Part shown: positions 1-6,463 of the stretch, piece by piece
Position numbering within the stretch: the stretch's first letter is position 1
Layout of the letters: each line of letters starts with the position of its first letter
NCBI GenBank assembly: GCA_001897035.1
Contig: MKRS01000388.1
Coordinates: 1 to 8,999, forward strand
Direction of reading: 5' to 3'
Length of the DNA: 8,999 nt
From: Bacteroidales bacterium 45-6
GTDB taxonomy: Bacteria; Bacteroidota; Bacteroidia; Bacteroidales; Dysgonomonadaceae
Notes under the pieces: generated by a model
What the model was told of the DNA's origin: nothing
The model's input: only the letters and a program-made list of their open reading frames with translations
Database searches by the model: none
Program-made: the position numbers and the translations under genes

Positions 1-86
1 CGACAACAAGTCAGATACATATCTTATTTAACGTGAGTTCTATATAAGCAATTTTTTGCATTTCGCTCTTTTCCGTAGGAAATACA

Positions 87-200
87 GCTCGGTAGAACAA
101 AATTTTAATTCTTACGCTTGTCATCCTGTAGGGGTGATCCGTGAAAAATGGTGCATACCTGCGGCATGCAACCCTTCTTTTGTTCCCTTTTCTACCGAGC
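87..200. ncRNA. Candidate structured RNA, strand unknown
   Basis: GCTCGGTAGA at 87-96 is exactly complementary to TCTACCGAGC at 191-200. Inside this closing stem are two local hairpins. TCATCC (121-126) pairs with GGGTGA (132-137) around a 5-nt loop. GGTGCAT (150-156) pairs with ATGCAACC (166-173) with one bulge, continued by a mismatch and two G-C pairs. A closing helix with two internal hairpins is typical of a folded RNA, but it matches no RNA family I recognise (not tmRNA, SRP RNA, RNase P or 6S by their conserved motifs). It could instead be a dispersed intergenic repeat. No clear promoter flanks it on either strand. Confidence 0.25.
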
Positions 201-392
201 GAATATCCCGAGGGAATTTTTCTTCTACAGATGAAAGTAGTTCTCCAGTGGCTCTTTTGACTTACTCGTACTACTTCGTGAACCCTCTTGATAAGTTTGT
301 TTGTATGACATGCCGTTGCTTCTATTTCTTAAATCAAACTCACGTTATGTCATTGCAAAAAATAAATGGTCGTACTCTTTTAATGCAAGATA

Positions 393-417
393 TAGCCTTT
401 AGCTATTGAAAAGGCTA
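393..417. repeat. 8-bp hairpin in gene-free region
   Basis: TAGCCTTT (393-400) is perfectly complementary to AAAGGCTA (410-417) with a 9-nt loop. No U-tract follows, so it is a poor terminator. Just downstream, AAGCT (426-430) and AGCTT (441-445) form another small inverted repeat, and the word AGCTATT occurs twice (401-407 and 428-434 in slightly different settings). This looks like repetitive intergenic sequence. Confidence 0.4.
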
Positions 418-599
418 ATGTCTAAAAGCTATTGGCTATCAGCTTACACATTTTACGACTATAACTAATTCACATTACTTAAAAGGCAAAAAGAATGAAG
501 CCAATTTGCGTTCAAAATCTTTTTCGAGGCAGCCTCTCTATCCACAAGCCTTTGTTTCGAATGGCGAGGCTTATCCTGATTCAGCGATTGTAGTTTCAC

Positions 600-652
600 A
601 AAAAAGACAACCGTTAGCAAGTTTGGTGCCTTGCCAACGGTTGTCTTTTTTT
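600..652. terminator. Bidirectional intrinsic terminator
   Basis: The arm 606-621 pairs with 630-645 over 16 positions with a single A-C mismatch, around an 8-nt loop (622-629). Seven T follow on the plus strand (646-652) and six A precede the stem (600-605), so the structure can stop transcription on both strands. On the minus strand it sits about 30 bp beyond the stop of the small secreted-protein gene (677-1126) and is its natural terminator. The long plus-strand U-tract implies that something is also transcribed from the left. Confidence 0.9.
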
Positions 653-676
653 GTCTAATTCTTCCGTGTTACCTAA

Positions 677-1126
677 TCACTCGCGTGTTGGGCTTTCATT
701 TCCGCGATCCCTTTCCGGGCCAGGGCCGCCTTCGTTGTTTTCCCTACTGGCGCGCCGTTCTTCCATCCTTTTGCGGGCTTCTTCCCGTTTTTGTTTGTAA
801 GTGGTGAAATCCTTCGGAGAAAGTACCTTTTCATAGGCTTTGTCCTTTTCTGCCTGTATGGCTTCCATCTGTTTGCGCATATCTTCCCGTTTGGCATTGT
901 TGGCCTGCCTTAAGGCAACTTGTTCCTTTGCAAAACGAAGGTTGATTTCGCTAATCTTTTGTTCAGTTTCCTTATCCAATTTCAGTTGCTTAGTTACCCT
1001 GTCGGTTTCGAACTGAGCAATTTTCTCAGGGGTAAATCCTTCACGTCCTCTTTGCGGGCGGCCATCCTGGGCTTGTAAGCCGCTAATCATCAGAACTGCT
1101 ATTGCAGACAGAATTAATTTTTTCAT
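677..1126 (-). CDS. Small secreted charged protein, DUF4890-like
   Basis: The predicted protein has 149 residues. Residues 1-19 form a clear signal peptide (two Lys after Met, a hydrophobic core, cleavage after LQA), so the mature protein is periplasmic or surface-exposed. The rest is almost wholly charged and helical: a segment at about 44-70 (TKQLKLDKETEQKISEIN), a long Lys/Glu/Gln helix to about 100, an LSPKDF turn at 102-107, then an Arg/Glu-rich tail ending in a Gly/Pro/Asn-rich stretch. The pattern of a KxLxLxxxQ helix followed by LSPxxF is typical of small Bacteroidota proteins annotated as DUF4890, and resembles the Spy/CpxP (LTxxQ) periplasmic chaperones. That functional link is inference. 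It is a single-gene unit, transcribed divergently from lepA and ended by the terminator at 600-652. No convincing TAnnTTTG promoter was found upstream; a 6-bp palindrome lies at 1177-1191. Confidence 0.85.
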   Translation of the reverse strand: MKKLILSAIAVLMISGLQAQDGRPQRGREGFTPEKIAQFETDRVTKQLKLDKETEQKISEINLRFAKEQVALRQANNAKREDMRKQMEAIQAEKDKAYEKVLSPKDFTTYKQKREEARKRMEERRASRENNEGGPGPERDRGNESPTRE

Positions 1127-1176
1127 TGCTGTAAATTATTGATTAAAAAATTAAAGAACCTGCATATTTCGACTAT

Positions 1177-1191
1177 CCATTGTTTCAATGG
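1177..1191. repeat. Small palindrome upstream of secreted-protein gene
   Basis: CCATTG-TTT-CAATGG is a perfect 6-bp inverted repeat with a 3-nt spacer, centred about 58 bp upstream of the start codon at 1126 on the minus strand. Its place fits an operator. No U-tract follows on either strand, so it is not a terminator. The function is unknown. Confidence 0.3.
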
Positions 1192-1360
1192 TTTAATTTG
1201 GACATCGTTATTTTTTATATTTTGGAATCGTGTTTTTTTCTGCCTGCACATATTTGAAACGAAGCATGATTTTTAGCAAATCACCAAAGTCAAAGATTAA
1301 AAAAATCATGAGAGTTCCATACCGCCTAATAGTAAAAATTAATCGTATGAAAAAAATACA

Positions 1361-1368
1361 TACCTTTG
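1361..1368 (+). promoter_or_regulatory. Candidate lepA promoter, -7 element
   Basis: TACCTTTG matches the Bacteroidota -7 consensus TAnnTTTG at every fixed base. Transcription would begin around 1373-1376, giving a leader of about 60 nt before the lepA ATG at 1435. The -33 element is weak: no clear TTTG lies 19-21 bp upstream. The leader can form a small stem (1383-1387 with 1397-1401). Confidence 0.5.
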
Positions 1369-1434
1369 CATTCGCTAAATTGGCGCAGACTATGCTTGCG
1401 CATCGTAAACAACAGGATATTTGTGATAAACGCA

Positions 1435-3222
1435 ATGGAAAAAATACGTAACTTCTGCATAATCGCCCACATTGACCACGGCAAAAGCACCTTAGCTGAC
1501 CGTCTTCTCGAATACACCAAAACGGTGGAGGGACGCGACATGCAAGCGCAGGTGCTCGACGACATGGACTTGGAGCGCGAACGAGGCATCACCATCAAGA
1601 GCCATGCCATACAGATGGAATATACCCTCGGTGGTGAGAAATACATCCTCAACCTGATTGACACCCCGGGTCACGTGGATTTTTCGTACGAGGTTTCACG
1701 TTCCATTGCCGCCTGCGAAGGTGCATTGCTCATTGTTGATGCAGCACAGGGAATCCAGGCGCAGACAATCTCGAACTTGTACATGGCCATTGAAAACGAT
1801 CTGGAAATCATCCCGATCCTCAACAAAATAGACCTGCCCAGCGCTATGCCCGACGAGGTGGAAGAGCAGATCATCGAATTGCTCGGCTGCAAGCCGGAAG
1901 AGATTATCCGTGCTTCGGGAAAAACAGGCCAGGGCGTTTACGATATTTTGGAGGCCATAGTGAAGAGGGTGCCTGCCCCAAAGGGCGATGCTGAAGCACC
2001 TTTGCAGGCGTTGATCTTTGATTCAGTTTTCAATTCTTTTCGTGGAATTATAGCCTATTTCAAAATAACGAACGGCACTATTCGGAAAGGGGATCTGGTG
2101 AAGTTTTTTGCCACCGAAAAAGAATACAATGCCGATGAAGTGGGGATATTGAAACTCACCATGTCGCCCCGAGACGAGATTCGTTGCGGCGACGTTGGCT
2201 ACATCATTTCGGGTATCAAGACCTCGAAGGAGGTGAAGGTGGGCGACACCATCACCCATGTGAAGAGGCCTTGCGAGAAAGCGATTGATGGGTTCGAAGA
2301 GGTGAAGCCGATGGTCTTCGCCGGGGTCTATCCCATCGACAGCGAGGATTTCGAGGACTTGCGTTCTTCTTTGGAGAAGCTCCAGTTGAACGATGCCTCC
2401 CTTACGTTTCAGCCCGAATCGTCGGTGGCTTTGGGCTTCGGCTTTCGTTGCGGATTCCTCGGATTGCTCCACATGGAGATCATTCAGGAACGTCTCGACC
2501 GGGAATTCAACATGGACGTGATTACAACCGTTCCCAACGTGTCGTATATCGTCCACGACAAAAAAGGCAATAAAAAGGAGGTACACAATCCCGCCGGATT
2601 ACCCGATCCCACTTTGATAGAATACATAGAAGAACCCTATATCCGGGCCTCGGTGATTACTAATTTGGCCTATATCGGCCCCATCATGAGCCTCTGTCTC
2701 GGCAAGCGGGGAATCCTAATCAAGCAAGAATACATTTCGGGCGACCGTGTGGAGATCATCTACGACATGCCTTTAGGCGAAATTGTGATCGACTTTTACG
2801 ATAAGCTCAAAAGCATATCGAAAGGCTATGCCTCCTTCGACTACCACATGCACGACTACCGCGAGTCGCGCTTGGTGAAACTCGACATCCTGCTCAACGG
2901 CGAATCGGTGGATGCCTTGTCCACCTTGACACACGTGGACAATTCGGTCACATTTGGACGGCGCATGTGCGAAAAGTTGAAGGAATTGATTCCCCGCCAG
3001 CAATTTGATATTGCCATCCAGGCTGCCATCGGGGCGAAAATCATTTCCCGCGAAACAATTAAGGCTGTCCGCAAAGATGTTACCGCAAAATGTTATGGCG
3101 GCGATATTTCCCGCAAGCGGAAATTGCTCGAAAAACAAAAAGAGGGGAAGAAGCGCATGAAGCAGGTTGGGAACGTGGAAGTTCCTCAAAAGGCATTCTT
3201 GGCGGTATTGAAATTGGATTAG
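1435..3222 (+). CDS. lepA: Elongation factor 4 (LepA), ribosome GTPase
   Basis: LepA/EF4 is a translational GTPase that binds the ribosome and acts on stalled or mis-translocated complexes. The 595-residue protein has all GTPase motifs: G1 AHIDHGKS (11-18), G2 RGITIKS (50-56), G3 DTPGHVDF (76-83), G4 NKID (130-133) and G5 ASGK (160-163). Domain II, the EF-G-like domains and the LepA-specific C-terminal domain follow, ending in the Lys/Arg-rich [17 protein letters not shown] segment typical of the family. I chose the ATG at 1435 because the protein then starts [17 protein letters not shown], as LepA normally does. A longer frame from 1366 would add 23 atypical residues and would begin inside the -7 promoter element. 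The length is normal and the gene is intact. It appears to be transcribed alone, 169 bp before speA. Confidence 0.97.
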   Translation: MEKIRNFCIIAHIDHGKSTLADRLLEYTKTVEGRDMQAQVLDDMDLERERGITIKSHAIQMEYTLGGEKYILNLIDTPGHVDFSYEVSRSIAACEGALLIVDAAQGIQAQTISNLYMAIENDLEIIPILNKIDLPSAMPDEVEEQIIELLGCKPEEIIRASGKTGQGVYDILEAIVKRVPAPKGDAEAPLQALIFDSVFNSFRGIIAYFKITNGTIRKGDLVKFFATEKEYNADEVGILKLTMSPRDEIRCGDVGYIISGIKTSKEVKVGDTITHVKRPCEKAIDGFEEVKPMVFAGVYPIDSEDFEDLRSSLEKLQLNDASLTFQPESSVALGFGFRCGFLGLLHMEIIQERLDREFNMDVITTVPNVSYIVHDKKGNKKEVHNPAGLPDPTLIEYIEEPYIRASVITNLAYIGPIMSLCLGKRGILIKQEYISGDRVEIIYDMPLGEIVIDFYDKLKSISKGYASFDYHMHDYRESRLVKLDILLNGESVDALSTLTHVDNSVTFGRRMCEKLKELIPRQQFDIAIQAAIGAKIISRETIKAVRKDVTAKCYGGDISRKRKLLEKQKEGKKRMKQVGNVEVPQKAFLAVLKLD

Positions 3223-3337
3223 ACACTCCTCTTGAATATGGGGATGGCCTGAGGAAAGTCAAAGGTTATCCGGATTTCCACTTTTAATTATTCATGAAGA
3301 ATGGTGCTTTCCGTGTCCATAATTCAGATAACTCGCT

Positions 3338-3345
3338 TAACTTTG
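3338..3345 (+). promoter_or_regulatory. Candidate speA promoter, -7 element
   Basis: TAACTTTG fits TAnnTTTG at every fixed base. The predicted start near 3350-3353 leaves a leader of about 40 nt before the ATG at 3392, and the leader is strongly A+T-rich. No clean TTTG is seen at the -33 position. This suggests speA has its own promoter rather than depending on lepA read-through. Confidence 0.5.
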
Positions 3346-3391
3346 TATAAAAATAAATTTCCTCTATTATAAAAATACGCTTTATTGAGAA

Positions 3392-5284
3392 ATGAGAAAA
3401 TGGCGAATTGAAGACTCTTCCGAGTTGTACAACATCTCAGGATGGGGTATTAGTTATTTTTCGATCAACGAAAAAGGGAATGTGATTGTTACCCCCAAAA
3501 AAGATGGGGTATCGGTTGACCTGAAAGAGTTGATGGACGAGTTGCAATTGAAAGACGTGTCTGCACCAGTCCTGATACGCTTCCCCGATATTTTGGACAA
3601 CCGCATTGAAAAAATATCGAACTGCTTCAAATTGGCTGCGGAGGAATATAGCTACAAAGGACAAAACCACCTCATCTACCCGATCAAGGTGAACCAGATG
3701 CAACCCGTTGTAGAAGAACTGGTCAGCCACGGAAAAAAGTTCAATATCGGGCTGGAAGCAGGGTCCAAACCTGAACTCCATGCTGTGATTGCTATCAACA
3801 CGGATGAAAATTCGTTGATTATCTGCAATGGTTATAAAGACGAAAGCTTTATCGAACTTGCACTGCTGGCCCAGAAGATGGGCAAGCGCGTGTTTATCGT
3901 GGTGGAAAAGTTGAATGAGCTGGCGCTGATAGCCAAAGTGGCCAAGCGTTTGAAAATAGTTCCGAACATTGGTATCCGGATTAAACTGGCCAGTTCCGGA
4001 AGCGGGAAATGGGAAGAGTCGGGTGGCGACGGTAGCAAATTTGGATTGAACTCCAGCGAATTACTTGAAGCCTTGGCCTACCTTGAAAAAAATAACATGC
4101 AGGAATCCCTGTCGCTGATACACTTTCATATCGGAAGCCAGGTGACAAAGATTCGCCGCATCAAGACAGCCCTCCGGGAGGCGGCGCAATTCTACGTGCA
4201 GTTGCACCAGATGGGATTCCCTGTTCAATTTGTTGACATTGGTGGCGGACTGGGGGTGGACTACGACGGCACACGCTCTTCCTACAGCGAAAGCAGTGTC
4301 AATTATTCCATTCAGGAATATGTGAACGACACCATTTTCACAATGGTGGATGCGGCCAACAAAAACGATCTTCCGCATCCGAATATTATCACCGAATCGG
4401 GGCGCTCGTTGACCGCCCATCACTCCATCCTTGTGTTTGAAGTGTTGGAAACAGCCACGCTCCCCAAGTGGGACGACGACGAGGAGATAAAGGAAGATGA
4501 CCACGAGCTGGTGAAGGAACTCTACCAGATTTGGGACGATTTGTCCCAGACACGCATGTTGGAGCCTTGGCACGATGCGCAGCAGATCCGCGAGGAGGCA
4601 CTCGATTTGTTTAGCCTTGGTCTAATCAATTTGAAAACGCGGGCACAAATGGAACGCCTTTACTTCTCTATTGCCCGTGAAATATATCAACTGTCGGGTA
4701 GGGTGAAACATGCCCCCGAAGAACTGAGTCAGTTGTCGAAACTTTTACCCGATAAGTATTTCTGTAATTTTTCTCTCTTCCAGTCATTGCCCGACTCTTG
4801 GGCTATCGACCAGGTGTTCCCGATTATCCCCATCCACCGTCTGGATGAGAAACCTGATCGGACAGCTACTTTGCAAGACATCACCTGCGATTCCGACGGC
4901 AAGATCGATAATTTCATATCCAATGGGTCGCAGTATTCCTACTTGCCTGTGCATGGCCTGAAGAGGAACGAACCCTATTACTTGGGCGTCTTCTTGGTGG
5001 GTGCCTATCAGGAGATTTTGGGAGATTTGCACAACTTGTTTGGTGACACCAATGCCGTGCATGTCACTGTGGATAAAAACAGTTATTCTATCGATCAAAT
5101 GATTGATGGCGAAACAGTTGCCGAAGTGCTTGATTATGCTCAATACAATGCCAAGAAATTGGTGCGCACTGTAGAAACTTGGGTGACAAGCTGCGTGAAG
5201 CAAGGTTCAATCACCGTGGAGGAAGGAAAAGAGTTTCTTTCCAATTATCGTTCCGGCCTCTACGGATATACCTATTTGGAATGA
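3392..5284 (+). CDS. speA: Biosynthetic arginine decarboxylase
   Basis: SpeA is a PLP enzyme that decarboxylates L-arginine to agmatine, the first step towards putrescine and spermidine. The 630-residue protein matches the family along its whole length (E. coli SpeA is slightly longer, about 658). Visible landmarks are the PLP-binding lysine K99 in YPIKVNQ (96-102), HFHIGSQ (244-250), the glycine-rich phosphate-binding loop DIGGGLG (282-288), ESGRS (335-339), the family-typical insertion of acidic helices around 360-410, the catalytic-cysteine motif CDSDG starting at C499, and GAYQE (537-541) near the C-terminus. These fit an alanine-racemase-like barrel plus a beta domain, with active sites shared between subunits. 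The start at 3392 gives MRKWRIEDSSELYNISGWG, a usual SpeA beginning. The gene has its own likely promoter (3338-3345) and a strong terminator directly after the stop. Confidence 0.96.
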   Translation: MRKWRIEDSSELYNISGWGISYFSINEKGNVIVTPKKDGVSVDLKELMDELQLKDVSAPVLIRFPDILDNRIEKISNCFKLAAEEYSYKGQNHLIYPIKVNQMQPVVEELVSHGKKFNIGLEAGSKPELHAVIAINTDENSLIICNGYKDESFIELALLAQKMGKRVFIVVEKLNELALIAKVAKRLKIVPNIGIRIKLASSGSGKWEESGGDGSKFGLNSSELLEALAYLEKNNMQESLSLIHFHIGSQVTKIRRIKTALREAAQFYVQLHQMGFPVQFVDIGGGLGVDYDGTRSSYSESSVNYSIQEYVNDTIFTMVDAANKNDLPHPNIITESGRSLTAHHSILVFEVLETATLPKWDDDEEIKEDDHELVKELYQIWDDLSQTRMLEPWHDAQQIREEALDLFSLGLINLKTRAQMERLYFSIAREIYQLSGRVKHAPEELSQLSKLLPDKYFCNFSLFQSLPDSWAIDQVFPIIPIHRLDEKPDRTATLQDITCDSDGKIDNFISNGSQYSYLPVHGLKRNEPYYLGVFLVGAYQEILGDLHNLFGDTNAVHVTVDKNSYSIDQMIDGETVAEVLDYAQYNAKKLVRTVETWVTSCVKQGSITVEEGKEFLSNYRSGLYGYTYLE

Positions 5285-5299
5285 AAGTTTTGACAATCG

Positions 5300-5339
5300 A
5301 AAAAAAACAAGGCCGGAATCCCACTCGATTCCGGCTTTT
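5300..5339. terminator. Bidirectional terminator after speA
   Basis: GCCGGAATC (5312-5320) pairs perfectly with GATTCCGGC (5327-5335) around a 6-nt loop, extended by a G-T and two A-T pairs. Four T follow on the plus strand (5336-5339), ending speA. On the other strand the stem is followed by TT-G-TTTTTTTT (complement of 5300-5310), so it is at least as strong against transcription coming from the right. No minus-strand gene lies immediately to the right, which matters for the left-pointing promoter at 5407-5437. Confidence 0.88.
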
Positions 5340-5406
5340 GTCTTAGATAATAGTAGTAGAAAATGTGATTGAACAATAAGCGATATTTGTCCGATTTCTT
5401 ATGCTA

Positions 5407-5437
5407 CAAATTTACGTTGCCTGTTTTGTTTCTGAAA
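5407..5437 (-). promoter_or_regulatory. Left-pointing promoter between the inverted repeats
   Basis: On the minus strand TAAATTTG (complement of 5407-5414) is a full match to the -7 consensus TAnnTTTG. Exactly 19 bp upstream is TTTC (complement of 5434-5437), one base from the -33 consensus TTTG. This is the best-formed promoter in the window. In the present orientation it fires away from the polysaccharide genes, and its transcript would end about 100 nt later at the terminator 5300-5339. If the segment bounded by the inverted repeats flipped, the -7 element would lie at 5510-5517 on the plus strand and drive the operon that starts at 5617. Confidence 0.5.
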
Positions 5438-5451
5438 TACCTTGAATATGG

Positions 5452-5459
5452 TATTTTCG
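5452..5459 (+). promoter_or_regulatory. Weak right-pointing -7-like element
   Basis: TATTTTCG differs from TAnnTTTG at one fixed base. A TTTG lies at 5425-5428, but the spacing of 23 bp is longer than usual. It lies in the putative invertible segment and could give basal expression of the polysaccharide operon in the present orientation. AATATTTG at 5553-5560, outside the segment, is a second one-off match. Confidence 0.25.
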
Positions 5460-5616
5460 AGCAGTGTTCTACCCGAATAATACCTATAAGTAATGAATGT
5501 GAATCCCGTTTTGTGACAGATGTGACGAATCGGACAAAATACTCCGAAAGACAATATTTGCGATGTGGGTTCGTTTTACAATTAATTAAGATCTCCTTTT
5601 TCAAAAAGAATAGTAA

Positions 5617-6447
5617 ATGAAAGATAGATGTTTTTTTAAGAATGTGCTTGCTTTTTTTGCAGTAAGCCTTTTATTCTCTTCCTGTTACCACACTAAAGAA
5701 ATTTCGTATTTTCAGGATTTTGAAAAATACCAGCAAGGACAAGCTTCCGTAAACACTCCCGAAAACTATCAAATAAAGATTCGTCCGGATGATGAACTTC
5801 GGATTATAGTATCTGCTGCAATGAATCCAGAGGCAGCAGCTCCTTTCAATTTGTCGCCTGTCATTTCGCAAAGTCCCACCTCGTCCGCCGTAGCCAACGG
5901 CGCTACCTATCAAAGCTATTTGGTGGACACTGAAGGCAATGTCACGATCCCCTCTTTGGGCAAAGTCAAGCTAAGCGGCCTTACCGTGGAGCAGGCTAAA
6001 ACGGAAGTGGAGTCGAAGCTTAAGGCTTATATCAAGGATCCTATTGTCACCCTTCGATTACTGAGCTTCCGGATTACGGTTCTTGGAGAAGTCAATTCCC
6101 CCGGTACGCAGTATTATGATCGGCAGAGGGTTACCATTCTGGATGCCATTTCCCAAGCGCGCGATCTCTCTATCTTTGCACGGAGAGATAATATACGTCT
6201 TATTCGTGATGCCGATGGTAAGAAAGAATATTATGTCTATGACTTGACAAAGAGTGATTTTATGTCGTCTCCTTATTTCTATCTGAAACCCAATGACCTG
6301 ATCTACGTTGTCCCCAACAAAGAGCGCCAAGGGGATGCTGTCATGGGACAGGAAAAACAATATAGGACATCACTCACCATGTCTGTCGTGAGCCTGACGA
6401 TGGGGGTTGTTTCAACGATGGCAACCATTTTTGCAATCACTAAATAA
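5617..6447 (+). CDS. Wza-like polysaccharide export lipoprotein
   Basis: The 276-residue protein belongs to the polysaccharide biosynthesis/export (Wza, OPX) family, which forms the outer-membrane exit for capsule or exopolysaccharide. The N-terminus is a lipoprotein signal: a hydrophobic stretch at 9-20 and lipobox LFSSC with the lipidated Cys at 23. The export domain runs from about 51 (YQIKIRPDDELRI) to 148 and includes the family's TEGNVTIPSLGKVKLSGLTVEQA region. An SLBB-type domain follows from about 151 (FRITVLGEVNSPGTQYY) to 230. A hydrophobic helix near 251-273 ends the chain, as in Bacteroidota members. It is first in the operon, 16 bp before the co-polymerase gene. The start at 5617 is the only one that gives a full lipoprotein signal. 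Upstream lies the possible invertible promoter. I leave the gene symbol blank because naming in Bacteroidota varies. Confidence 0.92.
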   Translation: MKDRCFFKNVLAFFAVSLLFSSCYHTKEISYFQDFEKYQQGQASVNTPENYQIKIRPDDELRIIVSAAMNPEAAAPFNLSPVISQSPTSSAVANGATYQSYLVDTEGNVTIPSLGKVKLSGLTVEQAKTEVESKLKAYIKDPIVTLRLLSFRITVLGEVNSPGTQYYDRQRVTILDAISQARDLSIFARRDNIRLIRDADGKKEYYVYDLTKSDFMSSPYFYLKPNDLIYVVPNKERQGDAVMGQEKQYRTSLTMSVVSLTMGVVSTMATIFAITK

Positions 6448-6463
6448 AAAAATTGCGTATCAC

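Larger units (their letters stand above)
1..599. other. Gene-free stretch with many inverted repeats
   Basis: I see no convincing gene here. The open frame at 56-409 (117 codons) has no recognisable domain, is rich in Cys, Ser and Phe, and runs straight through several inverted repeats, so I do not call it. The stretch contains a 10-bp perfect inverted repeat (87-96 with 191-200) enclosing two local hairpins, plus further stems at 235-276, 305-353 and 393-417. From 419 to 658 one plus-strand frame is open but has no ATG, so it could be a decayed gene end or chance. The right border is a strong terminator, which suggests that some plus-strand transcript, RNA or protein-coding, arrives from the left. 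Confidence 0.6.
1127..1434. other. Divergent intergenic region upstream of lepA
   Basis: This spacer separates the minus-strand secreted-protein gene from lepA. It holds a palindrome at 1177-1191 (CCATTG-TTT-CAATGG), a 10-bp inverted repeat CATGATTTTT (1265-1274) with AAAAATCATG (1301-1310), and a good -7 promoter element for lepA at 1361-1368. Short frames are open on both strands (1230-1451 plus, 1208-1435 minus) but have no recognisable product and overlap the lepA start, so I treat them as chance. Confidence 0.6.
5386..5538. repeat. 11-bp inverted repeat pair, possible invertible promoter segment
   Basis: TTTGTCCGATT at 5386-5396 is the exact reverse complement of AATCGGACAAA at 5528-5538. 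They bound 131 bp of non-coding DNA directly upstream of the polysaccharide operon, and the segment between them contains a left-pointing promoter. Bacteroidales capsule loci are known to be switched by site-specific inversion of such promoter segments. The repeats here are shorter than those of B. fragilis capsule promoters, and homology stops abruptly outside the 11 bp. No recombinase gene is in the window. That the segment inverts is inference. Confidence 0.45.
5285..5616. other. Regulatory gap before the polysaccharide operon
   Basis: This 332-bp gap carries no gene I can support. The 83-codon frame at 5369-5620 crosses the inverted repeats, overlaps the next start codon and has no recognisable domain. 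Contents in order are a bidirectional terminator (5300-5339), the left half of an 11-bp inverted repeat (5386-5396), a promoter pointing left (5407-5437), a weaker promoter-like match pointing right (5452-5459), a GTGAC direct repeat (5513-5517 and 5522-5526), the right half of the inverted repeat (5528-5538), and AATATTTG (5553-5560), one base off the -7 consensus. Confidence 0.7.

Noticed and set aside
56..409. 117-codon plus-strand open frame
   Set aside because: No domain, unusual composition, no ribosome binding or promoter signal. It overlaps several inverted repeats better explained as RNA or repeat structure.
495..593. 32-codon frame starting at an ATG (MKPICVQNLF...)
   Set aside because: Too short, no recognisable motif, and overlaps another open frame on the same strand. 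No evidence for translation.
1366..1434. Longer lepA start adding 23 residues
   Set aside because: It would start inside the -7 promoter element, and LepA proteins normally begin just before the [12 protein letters not shown] segment. The ATG at 1435 fits.
1230..1451. 73-codon plus-strand frame upstream of lepA
   Set aside because: It crosses the lepA promoter and start codon and has no recognisable product. The basic composition follows from A-rich DNA.
2023..2586. Long minus-strand frame inside lepA (and similar ones inside speA)
   Set aside because: Shadow frames of well-conserved plus-strand genes, with no independent protein signature.
3253..3285. Possible lepA terminator (GGAAAGTC with GGATTTCC, then CTTTT)
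   Set aside because: The stem contains a mismatch and a wobble pair and the T-run is short. Too weak to call as an intrinsic terminator.
5369..5620. 83-codon frame between speA and the Wza gene
   Set aside because: It overlaps the next start codon and both inverted repeats, has no domain, and is more simply explained as regulatory DNA.
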